Positions 45,787-55,588 of a DNA stretch of 64,000 bases are shown here, piece by piece. Each line of letters starts with the position of its first letter. Position 1 is the first letter of the stretch. A model generated the notes under the pieces. That model saw only the letters and a program-made list of their open reading frames with translations, was not told the origin of the DNA and searched no databases. The stretch is from JBBQER01 sp052148155 (lineage in GTDB: Bacteria > Actinomycetota > Acidimicrobiia > IMCC26256 > PALSA-610), in assembly GCA_052148155.1 (NCBI GenBank), contig JBKQIY010000201.1, positions 22,090-86,089 of the forward strand. The letters run 5' to 3'. The translations under genes and the position numbers were made by a program.

Positions 45787-46923
45787 GTGAGCGTCTCCAC
45801 GCAAACGCGAACGCCGGCGCTAACTCGAAGGTCTGGCGCGTATCAGCTCATCTCTGCCGACAGCCACGTGAACGAGCCGCCGGATCTGTGGCGCGATCGG
45901 GTTCCCGCTGCGCTACGCGACCGGGCGCCGCGAATCGAACGGTTCGACGAGGGCGACGCGTGGGTCATCGAAGGGGTCAGCGATCCCATCAATTTCGGGA
46001 TGAACGCCTGCGCGGGCCTGGCCCCCGAGGACATGAAAGGCTGGGTCAGATTCGAAGACATCCGCGCCGGAGGCTACGAGCCTGCGGCCCGTCTCGAGGA
46101 GATGGACCGCGACGGCGTCGACGCCGAAGTGTTGTACCCAACCCCGCGGCTGTCGGCCGCGATCATCGCGAACGCCGACACGGAATATCACCTTGCGATG
46201 GTGAAGGCGTACAACGATTGGATCTGCGAGTTCGTCTCGCATGCACCCGATCGATTCGGTGGCTTGGCGATCCTGCCGAACCGTGGTGGTGTCGGCGAGA
46301 GCGTCGCGGAGATCGACCGCGTCCTCGATCTGCCCGGGATGCGCGGCATCGTCATGGGCTGTTACCCGAACGGGACCCTTTCGATCGAGCCCGACGACGA
46401 TCGAGTGTGGGGTGCGCTCGCCGAGCGAAACGTCCCCGTTGGGATTCATGTGTCGTTGGTGCAGCAGATGCCGGCCGCGCACCGCTCGCATCTGCCTGGC
46501 TACGGACGCTTCTTCGACGCACCCAACCGCATGATCGAGTTCGTGATGGCAGGCGTGTTCGATCGTTTTCCGCAGCTGAACGTGGTGTTCGCGGAGGTCG
46601 ACTTCGGGTGGGTCCCCTACGTCAAGGAACAGATCGACAACAACTTTCACCGTCTTGATCCTGTGAGCAGGTTCGGTCTGCGCAAACTTCCAAGCGAATA
46701 CATCGCGGACCATTTCCATTTTGGTTACATGACCGACTCCTTCGGCCTGCGCGTGCGCGGCGACATAGGCGTCGAACGGATCTTGTGGTCGAGCGACTAC
46801 CCGCACATCAGTACCGACTGGCCTTACTCCTGGCGCACCATCCAAGCATCGATGTCGGGCGTTTCATCCGATGAGAGGCACTTGATCCTCGCGGGAAACG
46901 CGGCGCGGCTCTACCACTTCTGA
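45787..46923 (+). CDS. Amidohydrolase_2 family protein (paralogue 2)
   Basis: A 378-residue metal-dependent hydrolase or decarboxylase of the same family as 29013-30188. Metal motifs are SADSHVNEPPDLW at the N-terminus, the His of VGIHVSLVQQ, and the final Asp of WSSDYPHISTDWPYS. Members of this branch include decarboxylases of aromatic acids. GTG at 45787 follows GAGG. It is divergent from the DapA-like gene. Substrate unknown; its proximity to DapA-like and SGNH/TylF genes mirrors the first amidohydrolase, which is near cassette A. Confidence 0.87.
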   Translation: MSVSTQTRTPALTRRSGAYQLISADSHVNEPPDLWRDRVPAALRDRAPRIERFDEGDAWVIEGVSDPINFGMNACAGLAPEDMKGWVRFEDIRAGGYEPAARLEEMDRDGVDAEVLYPTPRLSAAIIANADTEYHLAMVKAYNDWICEFVSHAPDRFGGLAILPNRGGVGESVAEIDRVLDLPGMRGIVMGCYPNGTLSIEPDDDRVWGALAERNVPVGIHVSLVQQMPAAHRSHLPGYGRFFDAPNRMIEFVMAGVFDRFPQLNVVFAEVDFGWVPYVKEQIDNNFHRLDPVSRFGLRKLPSEYIADHFHFGYMTDSFGLRVRGDIGVERILWSSDYPHISTDWPYSWRTIQASMSGVSSDERHLILAGNAARLYHF

Positions 46924-47748
46924 TCGCGTTCGTCGATCGCACGGACTCAGGGGAGTCACAGGGCCGGCCAGCAACGCTGAGCGGTCGTCGCCGCCAGGCC
47001 CGAGCGGCGCGTCTCACGGCGCCGCTCGCTGACCGAATTCGACGCGATCCGCGGCGTCACCGCCGAAGGCTCGCATGACGGTCCTGGCCGTCGGACAGCT
47101 CGCCGGGAAGGACCTTCGCCCGCACCTCGGACCCGAATCGCGAGCGGTAAGCGACTTGCCGACGCGCAGCGCCCCGAGACGTCTTCGTCAAAGCTGAACG
47201 CATCATCCCCTCCCCATGCTCGACAGCATCGACGTACGCCTTGCATCGGCACCTCGCTCTCGTGCCGTTCGTTGAACACGTCCTGCCACAATCGCCTACA
47301 TCGAGCTCAACAACAACAGCAGCGCGACGCGAGCACCTCGGTGAGCGCGAGGGCGGACTCGGTCGCTGCCGACAACAGCGTCGCCTCCGCCTGGGCAGCC
47401 GCCCATTTCGCGGACGTCGGCGCGGGCGGCTCAGTGACGCGGTGCGGTCGACGTCCGTGACCGACGTCTCGCCGCCAAACGCCCGCAGCTCGCGGGTCAG
47501 AGCAGCGGCGGGAGACCCACGACCGCAAGATTCTGGTTCTGCGTTTCTTTTCTCGTGCGCGAACGATTACTCACACAACCAACGGCCGTGCTGGCGCTGC
47601 GAGCAGCCGTTCGCGAGTCGATGATTGGACCCGGCGCGTTCAGCGATTGCGCGTCAACGGATTCGGTCCAATAATGTACAGATCGCGACGTTTGCGACGA
47701 GCAGTGCGAAGACGGGCCCGACGCGAACCATGAGGGGGGTGGTGGCTG
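46924..47748. other. Long intergenic region, no supported gene
   Basis: About 825 nt. Open frames on both strands have skewed, Arg/Ser/Ala-rich translations typical of non-coding high-GC DNA. Probably holds the beta-helix gene's promoter. Confidence 0.4.
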
Positions 47749-49011
47749 ATGCCTCGGCAACAGCTGCCGGGAGCATCCGGGGGCAGCGACGCCGCCGATC
47801 GGCGCGATCGCGTGCCAACGGTCACCGCTTCGCCCCGATGGGGCCGGACCCGCAACCAGGCCTTGCTTTTGGCCGCGATTCTCGTGGTCGCCACGGCGTG
47901 CGCCAGTGCGGCGAACGGTGAGAGTGCACAAAACAGCCGGGGCCTGGATCGCGGTGCGGGCGGGCGCGCCGAGCTCATGTCGACCCAACCGGTCGTGTAC
48001 GTACCGAACAGCATCGATTACACCGGAACAACAGACGTCACCAACGCGCTGCAGTCGTTCATAGACCAGGTCGACAATGGTTCGGACGTGCGCTTCCATC
48101 CCAACGGGAACTACCGCGTTGAGGGAACGCTCTTCGTCACGGATAAGACACTCACCTTCGACGGCGAGAACTCCACATTTTTCGCGACGACACGCGGGAC
48201 ACTCGAACGTTCCCTGTGGTGGATCTCGGGCGGGGGCGGGATCATCTTCCGCAACCTCACGGTGCGCGGCGCGAATCCTTACGCTGGCCTCGCCAACAAC
48301 GCGTACAACCCCGCGCTCGCGAAGCAGCACGGCTTTCGGATCGAGGGAGTTGCCGGAATCGAACTTTCTCACGTGACGGTAACCGACGTGTACGGAGACT
48401 TCGTATACGTCGCCCGCTACGCAGGGATTCCGTCGACAGACGTGTGGATTCACGATTCGACGTTCGTGAAGAACGGACGTCAAGGCATCTCGCTCGTCGC
48501 GGCGACGGGCGTCATCATCGAACGCAATACCTTCTCCCAGATCCGACGCGGCACAATCGACCTCGAACCGAATGGGCCGAACCAGAGCGTTTCGGACGTC
48601 TATATCTTGAATAATTCTGTGGGCTCGGGTCGGTTGCTTTTCGTCGCCTCGCACGGCCTGGGGCCCGTGAACGGGATCGTCATCTCGGGAAACCGGCTGC
48701 ACGGACATGCGTTGACGCTTGATGACGTGCCACCGACGGGCGAGCACCGCGAGAATTGGATCGTGGAGAACAACACCAGCGACACGATCTCGGACCAGCG
48801 TCCGATTCGCTTTGTCGACACGAACGGCGTGCTCGTATCAGGAAATACGCAGCCAGTCTCTGCCAAGGTGCCGGCCGTCGAGCTGGACTACGACTGCGGT
48901 ACGCAGATCACGGGCAACACCTTCGGGGGGGCCAAGGTGTTCCAGCAGGGCCCGACCTGCAAGGCTGTCTTGACGATTCCTCCAGTGCCGGTGATTCCCG
49001 GGCGCAGTTGA
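47749..49011 (+). CDS. Exported right-handed beta-helix protein, probable lipoprotein
   Basis: A 420-residue exported protein. A hydrophobic segment LLLAAILVVATAC ends in a Cys that fits a lipobox, so it may be lipid-anchored. The mature part shows parallel beta-helix coils: GIIFRNLTVRGANPY, GIELSHVTVTDVYG, VWIHDSTFVKNGRQGI, GVIIERNTFSQI, NGIVISGNRLHGH and GVLVSGNTQ. This is the pattern of pectate-lyase-like or polysaccharide-degrading helices. No clear catalytic triad was identified. The ATG at 47749 leaves a long n-region; a GTG at 47812 would give a more typical signal peptide. Confidence 0.82.
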   Translation: MPRQQLPGASGGSDAADRRDRVPTVTASPRWGRTRNQALLLAAILVVATACASAANGESAQNSRGLDRGAGGRAELMSTQPVVYVPNSIDYTGTTDVTNALQSFIDQVDNGSDVRFHPNGNYRVEGTLFVTDKTLTFDGENSTFFATTRGTLERSLWWISGGGGIIFRNLTVRGANPYAGLANNAYNPALAKQHGFRIEGVAGIELSHVTVTDVYGDFVYVARYAGIPSTDVWIHDSTFVKNGRQGISLVAATGVIIERNTFSQIRRGTIDLEPNGPNQSVSDVYILNNSVGSGRLLFVASHGLGPVNGIVISGNRLHGHALTLDDVPPTGEHRENWIVENNTSDTISDQRPIRFVDTNGVLVSGNTQPVSAKVPAVELDYDCGTQITGNTFGGAKVFQQGPTCKAVLTIPPVPVIPGRS

Positions 49012-49318
49012 CCGACCTTTAAGAGGTTGTGTCTTCGCCTGACCGCTTCGCTGTGGACGCGCCAGGATCGCGTCGCGGGCGCGCGCATGTGCTCGCTCGA
49101 CAGTCGGCGTATCCGGATCTTCGGCATGACCGTCCGTCGCGGAATCGTCAGTGTGTGCTCGTGACGATCGAGCGTGGTCGAGGCTTCCGTGCGATGCGAC
49201 GCAGACGACGATGGCCGCGGTTGCGGCGCGCACCTTGCCCGTAAACGTCGGAGTTGCGGTCGGCGTCAGGTGCGAGTCGAGCGGCGGCTGAGCGCCTCGG
49301 TGACTCCTCGACGATCTA
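49012..49318. other. Intergenic region between convergent genes
   Basis: About 305 nt. Downstream of the minus-strand pentapeptide gene a frame with TPTFTGKV appears, echoing the FTGTV frame in the same position after copy A, but neither is a convincing gene. Confidence 0.3.
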
Positions 49319-51550
49319 TCAGCCGAAGGTCAGGTTGTTGACGCAGGTGTTGCCGTCGGCGTCACTATCGGTCCCGTCGGGGCAGGTCGTGTTGCTCCAG
49401 GTGACGTTGGCAAGTGTGGCGTTGGCGAGCGTGGCGTTGGTGAGCGTCGCGCCCGTCAGGTCGGCGCCCGTCAGGTTGGATCCGCTCATATCGGCGCCGG
49501 TGAAATCGGCGCCGGTCAGGGTCGCGCCGGGGAGGGCGGCGCCGGCGAGATCGGAGCCGTTCACGGCAGCGTCGGTGAGATTGGCGCCGCTAAGCGTTGC
49601 GCCCGCCAGGTCGGAACTTTTGAGATTGGCGCCGGAAAGGTTGGCGGCTGCGAGGTTTGTGGCCGGTCCGATGAGGTAGCCGTTGACCAGCTGCCAGTTT
49701 GTCGGCAACGCGGCCGGCGTCCCGGCGATACCGCCTGAGGAAACCCCGGTCAGGGTGGCGCCAGTGAGAGTGGCGCCGTCGATGCTGGCGTTCGCGAGCG
49801 TGGCGCCCGCGAGGTTCGCACCGTCGAGCGTGGCGCTGGTGAGCGTCGCGTTGCTCAGGGTCGCGCCGCTGAGGTTGGCGTCCGTCAGGTCGGAACTCGT
49901 GAGGTTGGCGCCGGCGAAATCGGTGCCGGTCAGGGTGGCGTCGGTGAGCGTCGCGCCCGTCAGCTCGGAAGTCGTGAGGTTGGCGCCGGCAAGGTTCGCG
50001 CTGGCGAGGTTCGCGGCGGGTCCGATGAGGTAACCGCTGACCAGGAGCCAGTTCGTCGGCAACGCGGCCGGCGTCCCGGCGATACCGCCCGAGGAAATGC
50101 CGGTCAGGGTGGCGTTCGTGAGCGTGGCGCCGGTCACAGTGGCGTTCGCGAGTGTCGCGCCGGTCAGGTTCGCGCCAGTCAGGGTGGCGCGAGTCAGGGT
50201 GGTGCCGGTCAGAAGTGCGCCGGAAAGGTCGGCGCCGGAAACGTTCGTAGCGGAGAGATTCGCCCCGGAGAGATCCGCCCCGGAGAGAGTTATTCCGGCA
50301 AGGTCGGCACCGTCGAGGTTGGCGCCAGGACCGATGAGGAAACCGTCGACGAGTTGCCAGGTCGCCGGCAACGAGACGGGCTCACCGGTGATGCCACCTG
50401 ACAACACACCGGTGAGAGTGGAGCCTGCGAGGGTCGTGCCGGTGAGGTTGGCGGCGGTGAGATTGGATTGGGTGAGGTTTGCGCCGGCGAGGGTGGCGTT
50501 CGTGAGGACGGCGCCGACGAGGGAGAGGATGTTGAGGTTGGCGTTGGCGAGGTTGGCGTTTACGAGGTTGGCGGCCGGACCGACGAGATAGCCGTTGACC
50601 AGCCGCCAGCCCGTCGGCAGCGAAGCCGGCTTCCCGCTTATGCCGCCTGACGAGGCGCCGTGAAGGGTCGCTCCGGCGAGAATAACGCCGGTCAGGGTGG
50701 CGCCGGTCAGGTTGGCGCCGGTCAGGTTGGCGTTTTTGAGATTGGCGTCGGGCCCGACGAGGTAGCCGCCGACGAGTAGCCAATTTGTCGGCAGCGACGC
50801 TGGCGTCCCGGTGATGCCGCCCGATTTGGCGCCGGTCAGGATGGCGCCGGTCAGGATGGCGCCGGTCAGGTTGGCGTTCGTGAGGTTGGCGTCGGTCAGG
50901 GCCGCGCTCGTGAGGTTGGCGCCGGCACCGACGAGGTAGCCCTCGACGAGCAGCCAGCTCGTCGGCATCAGGGCTGGTGCTCCGAGGACTCCGCCAGAGA
51001 TGACGCCGCTGAGTTCGGCACCGGTGAGGGTCGCACTCGTCAGGTTGGCGCGGTTGAGGTTGCTGTCGGTCAGGTTGGCACCGGTGAACGCTGCACTCGT
51101 GAGGTCGGCACGATTGAGGTCGGCACCGGTGAGCTTCGCACCGTTGAGCTGCGCGCCCCTGAGGTCGGCGCCGGGACCGATGAGGTAGCCGTTGACGAGC
51201 TGCCAGTTCGCCGGGAGCGATGCGGCTGGCCCGATGACCCTGCCCGACACGGCAGCCTGGAGGGTGGCCTTGGCAAGCTTGGCGTTGGTTAGCGTCGCCT
51301 CGGAGAGGACGGTGCCGATGAGATCGGCTCCGGTCAGGTTGGCGCCGGTCAGGTTCGCGCCGGTCAGGTCTGCGACTCGGAAATCCTTGCCGGCGAGGTT
51401 GAGCCCGGCGAGGTTGCAATGTTCGAGGTCAGCGCCCGGACCGGGTATGCACGGCAGCTTCGTGGCGGCGCCAACGGGAACGACCGGTGCCAGGATCAAC
51501 GAGCACAACAGGGCTGCTGCCACCGTCCACCCCGCTGAGCGTTTCCGCAT
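49319..51550 (-). CDS. Secreted pentapeptide-repeat protein, copy B
   Basis: A 743-residue paralogue of the protein at 2933-4909 with the same plan. It has a 28-residue signal peptide ending VPVGA and a cap with two Cys (LPC...EHC). A(D/N)LTG-type pentapeptide runs are interrupted seven times by the SGxIxGTPxxLPTxW...GYLIGPGANL spacer, and a closing two-Cys cap (CPDGTDSDADGNTC) ends TFG. Runs between spacers are longer than in copy A, which accounts for the extra 85 residues. ATG at 51550 is fixed by the signal peptide. Function unknown, extracellular. Confidence 0.86.
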   Translation of the reverse strand: MRKRSAGWTVAAALLCSLILAPVVPVGAATKLPCIPGPGADLEHCNLAGLNLAGKDFRVADLTGANLTGANLTGADLIGTVLSEATLTNAKLAKATLQAAVSGRVIGPAASLPANWQLVNGYLIGPGADLRGAQLNGAKLTGADLNRADLTSAAFTGANLTDSNLNRANLTSATLTGAELSGVISGGVLGAPALMPTSWLLVEGYLVGAGANLTSAALTDANLTNANLTGAILTGAILTGAKSGGITGTPASLPTNWLLVGGYLVGPDANLKNANLTGANLTGATLTGVILAGATLHGASSGGISGKPASLPTGWRLVNGYLVGPAANLVNANLANANLNILSLVGAVLTNATLAGANLTQSNLTAANLTGTTLAGSTLTGVLSGGITGEPVSLPATWQLVDGFLIGPGANLDGADLAGITLSGADLSGANLSATNVSGADLSGALLTGTTLTRATLTGANLTGATLANATVTGATLTNATLTGISSGGIAGTPAALPTNWLLVSGYLIGPAANLASANLAGANLTTSELTGATLTDATLTGTDFAGANLTSSDLTDANLSGATLSNATLTSATLDGANLAGATLANASIDGATLTGATLTGVSSGGIAGTPAALPTNWQLVNGYLIGPATNLAAANLSGANLKSSDLAGATLSGANLTDAAVNGSDLAGAALPGATLTGADFTGADMSGSNLTGADLTGATLTNATLANATLANVTWSNTTCPDGTDSDADGNTCVNNLTFG

Positions 51551-52993
51551 GTTTAGAACGCTACTGACACGATTCAACCTAGGCCAGCGCTTCGCGCACA
51601 TTGCTGAACCGATCGAGCGGCGGGACCCGACACCAACAAGCGCCCGCAACACGCACCTCACAACACGAGTGCTACAACACGCGCCTCACAGGCGCTGGAA
51701 TCGCCTCGTTTCGTGGAGGCATGGCCTCGTGAGAGATGCCATATCCGAAACGCCGCAAGTTCGATCAGGACGTGACGGAAGGACTTCAGGAAGGATGGTG
51801 CGGCGAGTCGGAGCGCGTGATCGCTGCGATCGGTCGCGAGCTCGCCGTGCACGCGGCCACGCTTTGGGGAACTGGGCGGACAAGGCTTGGACGTTGCAGC
51901 GTTATCCGGGCGCGTTCGGGGGGTGCGAACGTGCGAGCCGAGCCGATTCCGGGCCGAGAAGGTCGAGCGACCGATGCTGCGTCTTGTTCGCAAACGTTGC
52001 CTCGTCGCCTGGGTCGAACGAAGCGGCCGACGCAAACCCGCGTCGCTGACGTCGAACCCGACAGGACCGATCACCAGATGCCGGCCGGGGTGTCGTTGCG
52101 GTCGGTGGTCGGGTCGGCGTCGCGGTGCTCCAAGCATCGCGATCGGCCGGCAACCTCGATGTTTGCCGCGACGCGGACGTGGCCGGTCCGCCCGATGAGG
52201 ACGTGGTGTCCAGGGGCCAGACCGTCGCAATTTTTGTCCCGCCGCCGCGTTGCGTGTCGAACGGCGGCGACCGCTGACGGACCGTTCGGGGGGCGATCAA
52301 CGGAGTTCGCTACAGGATTCACCCACCCAGGAACGCGCAGTGAGGCCTGATGGGATTGATCACTGTCTCGGTATCTCCTGGCCAGCGCGGAGGTTCCAAA
52401 CATCCTCGAGCATGGCTGTCGGCAGACCTGAGGCAACGAGGCACGCAAGCGCCACATCCGGCCGCGTTAGCGCCCCACACCGCTGCGCGCCGTCGGTTCG
52501 CGAACACGTCCCTTCGAACGTCTCTTGCAGTCCGCGAACGCAACGACGCGATCGTCGCGTACCGGAGGGTCAATTACATCGTGGTCGCTGAGCGGCGCAA
52601 CCGCCTTGAGCGGGTGGGTGACCACGCGGCCGGCGACGTGTTGACCACCGACAGTCGAGTCGTGGAATGGAATGGAATGGAATGGAATGGAATGGACAGC
52701 TCTGGCCTCCGGCGTCGGAACCGACACAACCATTCGGTCGGTATGTGCGCGATCCGTGCTGACGGGGTGTGATTCCGTGAAGGCCACAAGCAAGAAGGCG
52801 GCGGTTCGCAAGCCTCTTTGCAAGCACTGGTCGATCTCGCCGTCTGTCGGTTTCGCCGATCGAGTGACTTCGCGGTGCGCGCGGGGCTGTTCCTGCCATC
52901 GTGGCGATCCGATTCGCAACCGCTCGCGGGACCGGGATACCGAGGAGGTCGCCTAGGATTCGTGTTGCACGGCTCACTTATTGGGGCGGTGGA
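51551..52993. other. Longest intergenic region, contains a pentanucleotide repeat
   Basis: About 1.4 kb with no supported gene on either strand, although several frames stay open. It contains the (AATGG)6 tract at 52666-52695 and ends at the binding-protein-like gene of the TelA operon, so it may carry that operon's promoter. Confidence 0.4.
52666..52695. repeat. (AATGG)6 simple sequence repeat
   Basis: Six uninterrupted copies of AATGG, plus a partial TGG ahead. A 5-nt unit shifts frame or promoter spacing when it slips, so this is a candidate contingency locus. It is about 300 nt upstream of the gene at 52994. The surrounding frames do not look coding. Confidence 0.8.
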
Positions 52994-54151
52994 GTGCGAA
53001 AAGCGATCAGCATCGTGGTTACCTCACTACTGGCTGTGGTGGTCATCGGCACGGTCGTCAAATGGGCCGCGAGCTCGTCGAAGAAGCCTCTGCTGGTCGT
53101 TCGCGGCGTCATCGGTTCGGAAAGCAAGGACTTCTTCGCCGATCCTCGGGTGAAAGCGGCGTTCGCCAAACAGGGGATCGACGTGCAGGCTGTCGTGGCG
53201 GGCAGCGGTCAAATTGCGACGTTGGCCGACGGGTCGAAATACAACTTTGCGTTCACCCCCGAAACCTCAACGGTTGGGCAGCTGCTCGCGGGGCGCCGTA
53301 TCACGACGACCTATGTGCCGTTTTACTCGCCGATGGCGGTGGCGACGTTCACGGATGTCGCCAAGGTCCTGGCACGTGCCAATGTCGCACGCGAACACGG
53401 CGGCTGGTGGACGATTGATATGCGCCGCTACCTCGATCTCGTCGGGAACCACGTGAGCTGGAACGAACTGCCAGGGAATACCGCCTACCCGGCCACGAAA
53501 CCTGTCCTGATCACGTCAACCGACCAGACGGCGTCGAACACCGCGGCGATGTACGCCGCGATCGTGAGCTACGTGGCCAACAAGAACCAGGTGCTCGAGA
53601 GTCCGACGAGCGTGGACGGAGTTGTGAACCGTGTGAGTCCCGTCTTCTTGGACCAGCGCTACACCGAGCAGTCGACGGAGGCGCTTTTCGATGAGTATCT
53701 CTCCGCGGGACAGGGCGCGATACCGATGCTCATGATCTCCGAGGCGCAGTTCGTGGCGCGCGCCGCCGACGGCGGCGGCATTCGCCCGAACATGGTGTTG
53801 ATGTATCCCGTTCCAGACGTGCTGTCGAAGTTCACCCTGGTTCCGCTTTCCGCCTCCGGCGACACTGTCGGACGATTGCTCACTGATGATCCGAGCCTCC
53901 AGCAGCTCGCGGTCGAGCATGGGTTCCGTATCGTGTCGAAGCCCGCAGCAATCGACACGTTCGTGAAGCACAACGACCTGGCCAAACTCGCACCCCAGCC
54001 GCTCGACGTCATCGAGCCGCCCACGTCTCCCATCCTTGACGCCCTGATGACCACGATCGACGCGGCGTTACACGTGTCGCTCGGTCCCGGCCCGGGGCCG
54101 TCGACATCGAACGAATTGCTCAACGTTCCCGCGCCGGCCACGGGACGCTAA
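52994..54151 (+). CDS. Membrane-anchored binding-protein-like protein of the TelA operon
   Basis: A 385-residue protein with an N-terminal anchor (VTSLLAVVVIGTVVKWA) and an extracytoplasmic domain of the periplasmic-binding-protein type: LLVVRGVIGSESKDFFADPRV, FAKQGIDVQAVVAGSG, NFAFTPETSTVGQLLAG, TYVPFYSPMAVATF and a C-terminal lobe with ANKNQVLESPTSVDGVVNRV. No lipobox is evident. GTG at 52994 is preferred because it places the anchor first. It is followed after 13 nt by telA, and the three following genes overlap one another, so all four are probably one operon. Ligand unknown. Confidence 0.72.
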   Translation: MRKAISIVVTSLLAVVVIGTVVKWAASSSKKPLLVVRGVIGSESKDFFADPRVKAAFAKQGIDVQAVVAGSGQIATLADGSKYNFAFTPETSTVGQLLAGRRITTTYVPFYSPMAVATFTDVAKVLARANVAREHGGWWTIDMRRYLDLVGNHVSWNELPGNTAYPATKPVLITSTDQTASNTAAMYAAIVSYVANKNQVLESPTSVDGVVNRVSPVFLDQRYTEQSTEALFDEYLSAGQGAIPMLMISEAQFVARAADGGGIRPNMVLMYPVPDVLSKFTLVPLSASGDTVGRLLTDDPSLQQLAVEHGFRIVSKPAAIDTFVKHNDLAKLAPQPLDVIEPPTSPILDALMTTIDAALHVSLGPGPGPSTSNELLNVPAPATGR

Positions 54152-54164
54152 CGATCGGGGCCCA

Positions 54165-55427
54165 ATGACCACGGACCAGCCAGCGACGAACGGACCGGCC
54201 GCGGAGCCGACGCTCGAGCCTCCCGCGCCCAGCACCGATTTGATCCTCCAGCCGCCAGAGCCGGTCGGGACGGTCGCGCCCGCGGCAGCGTCGACCATGG
54301 TGCCGCTCGACCAAGCCGCGCTTCCCGGCTTGGAGCGGATGGTGCAGGACTACGTCGCAGGAATCGTGACGATCGACGCACGCTCGCCTGAGTTCGCGAA
54401 GAAGGCTGAGAGCATTCGCACGATCGGAGACGCGGATATGCGCGCGGCCGCCGCCGTCAGCAGCCGACTGCTCGACACGCCCGTACGCACGATGTCGAAA
54501 CGGGGTTTCGACGCGAGCTCCCAGGTCTCGCAGACGCTGCTCGACCTTCGAAACACGATCGAGAGCCTCGATCCTGCGAAGGCTTCGGGCGTGCGCAAAC
54601 TGCTTGGCATTGTTCCCTTCGGTGACAAGCTGCGCGACTATTTCCACCGCTACGAGAGCGCACAAACGCATATCAACGCGATCTTGAATTCGCTGTACCA
54701 AGGTCAGGACGAGCTGCGTAAGGACAATGCTGCGCTTGAGCAAGAGAAGGTGCATCTTTGGGAGACCATGCAGCGGCTATCCCAGTATGTGTATGTCGTG
54801 CAGCACATCGACGCATCTCTGACAGTGAAGATCGCCGAGATCGAGGTATCCGATGCCGAACGAGCCAAGACCCTCAAGGAGGACGTGCTGTTCTATGTCC
54901 GGCAGAAGCATCAGGATCTGGTGACGCAGCTGGCAGTGTCGATCCAGGGCTACCTGGCGATCGATCTCGTACGGAAGAACAACATCGAGTTGATCAAGGG
55001 CGTCGACCGTGCGACGACGACAACCATTTCCGCGCTGCGCACTGCCGTGATCGTCGCACAGGCGCTCGCGAACCAGAAGCTCGTCCTGAGCCAGGTCACG
55101 GCGTTGAACGTCACGACGTCAAACATGATCGAGTCGACCGCGAAGCTGCTCGCAAGTCAGAGCGTCGCGATCAACGAACAAGCTGCGTCTTCGACCATCG
55201 GCATCGACAAGCTCGAGGCCGCGTTCACAAACATCTATCAGGCGATGAACGCGATCGACACGTTCAAGGTTCAGGCATTGAATTCAATGCAGACGACGAT
55301 CGACAAATTGAGTGCGCAGGTGGAGCAGTCACAGACCTACCTGGCACGCGTCCGTGACGCTGATGCGCCGCGGGCCGGCGGGCCTGACCGGCCCGAAGAG
55401 CTGCAAATCCCAGGCGATCAAACATGA
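54165..55427 (+). CDS. telA: TelA family toxic-anion resistance protein
   Basis: A 420-residue TelA/KlaA-like protein (PF05816), mostly helical. A Pro/Thr/Ala N-terminus (1-55) is followed by VQDYVAGIVTIDARSPEFAKKAESI and GKASGVRKLLGIVPFGDKL-type core helices, then RYESAQTHINAILNSLYQGQ and long coiled-coil segments to the end. TelA is linked to tellurite and other envelope stresses; its biochemical role is unknown. The stop codon overlaps the ATG of the tiny ORF at 55424 by 4 nt (ATGA). Coupled expression with the binding-like protein and XpaC-like protein is expected. Confidence 0.86.
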   Translation: MTTDQPATNGPAAEPTLEPPAPSTDLILQPPEPVGTVAPAAASTMVPLDQAALPGLERMVQDYVAGIVTIDARSPEFAKKAESIRTIGDADMRAAAAVSSRLLDTPVRTMSKRGFDASSQVSQTLLDLRNTIESLDPAKASGVRKLLGIVPFGDKLRDYFHRYESAQTHINAILNSLYQGQDELRKDNAALEQEKVHLWETMQRLSQYVYVVQHIDASLTVKIAEIEVSDAERAKTLKEDVLFYVRQKHQDLVTQLAVSIQGYLAIDLVRKNNIELIKGVDRATTTTISALRTAVIVAQALANQKLVLSQVTALNVTTSNMIESTAKLLASQSVAINEQAASSTIGIDKLEAAFTNIYQAMNAIDTFKVQALNSMQTTIDKLSAQVEQSQTYLARVRDADAPRAGGPDRPEELQIPGDQT

Positions 55428-55588
55428 TTCGGGCACCGAGCGACGCCGGATTCGCTGCGTTCGCGGTCGATGTAGGCGTCGCTGCGGCGCGTGCCAGGAC
55501 ATCGATTATCAGTATGATCGACACGCTGGTCGCGATCGACTCGCCGCGCCCTGACGTCCAGCCCGAGCGGTATCGGCATTCGAGGTGA
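55424..55588 (+). CDS. Hidden 54-residue ORF coupled to both telA and xpaC-like genes
   Basis: ATG at 55424 overlaps the telA stop codon as ATGA, and its own TGA at 55586-55588 overlaps the next gene's GTG at 55585 as GTGA. The protein begins MIRAPSDAGFAAFAVDVGV and ends in a basic segment QPERYRHSR. It is mildly hydrophobic in the middle and matches nothing I know. The double 4-nt overlap is strong evidence that it is a real coupled cistron rather than chance, since it fills an otherwise unexplained 157-nt gap exactly. It falls below common length cut-offs. Confidence 0.65.
   Translation: MIRAPSDAGFAAFAVDVGVAAARARTSIISMIDTLVAIDSPRPDVQPERYRHSR

Noticed and set aside
49254..50033. Plus-strand frames rich in APVRxAPVR repeats
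   Set aside because: Antisense reading of pentapeptide copy B; repetition comes from the true gene.
51736..52350. 204-codon plus-strand frame in the gap before the TelA operon
   Set aside because: No domain, no ribosome-binding site, and Arg/Ala/Pro-skewed composition typical of non-coding high-GC DNA.
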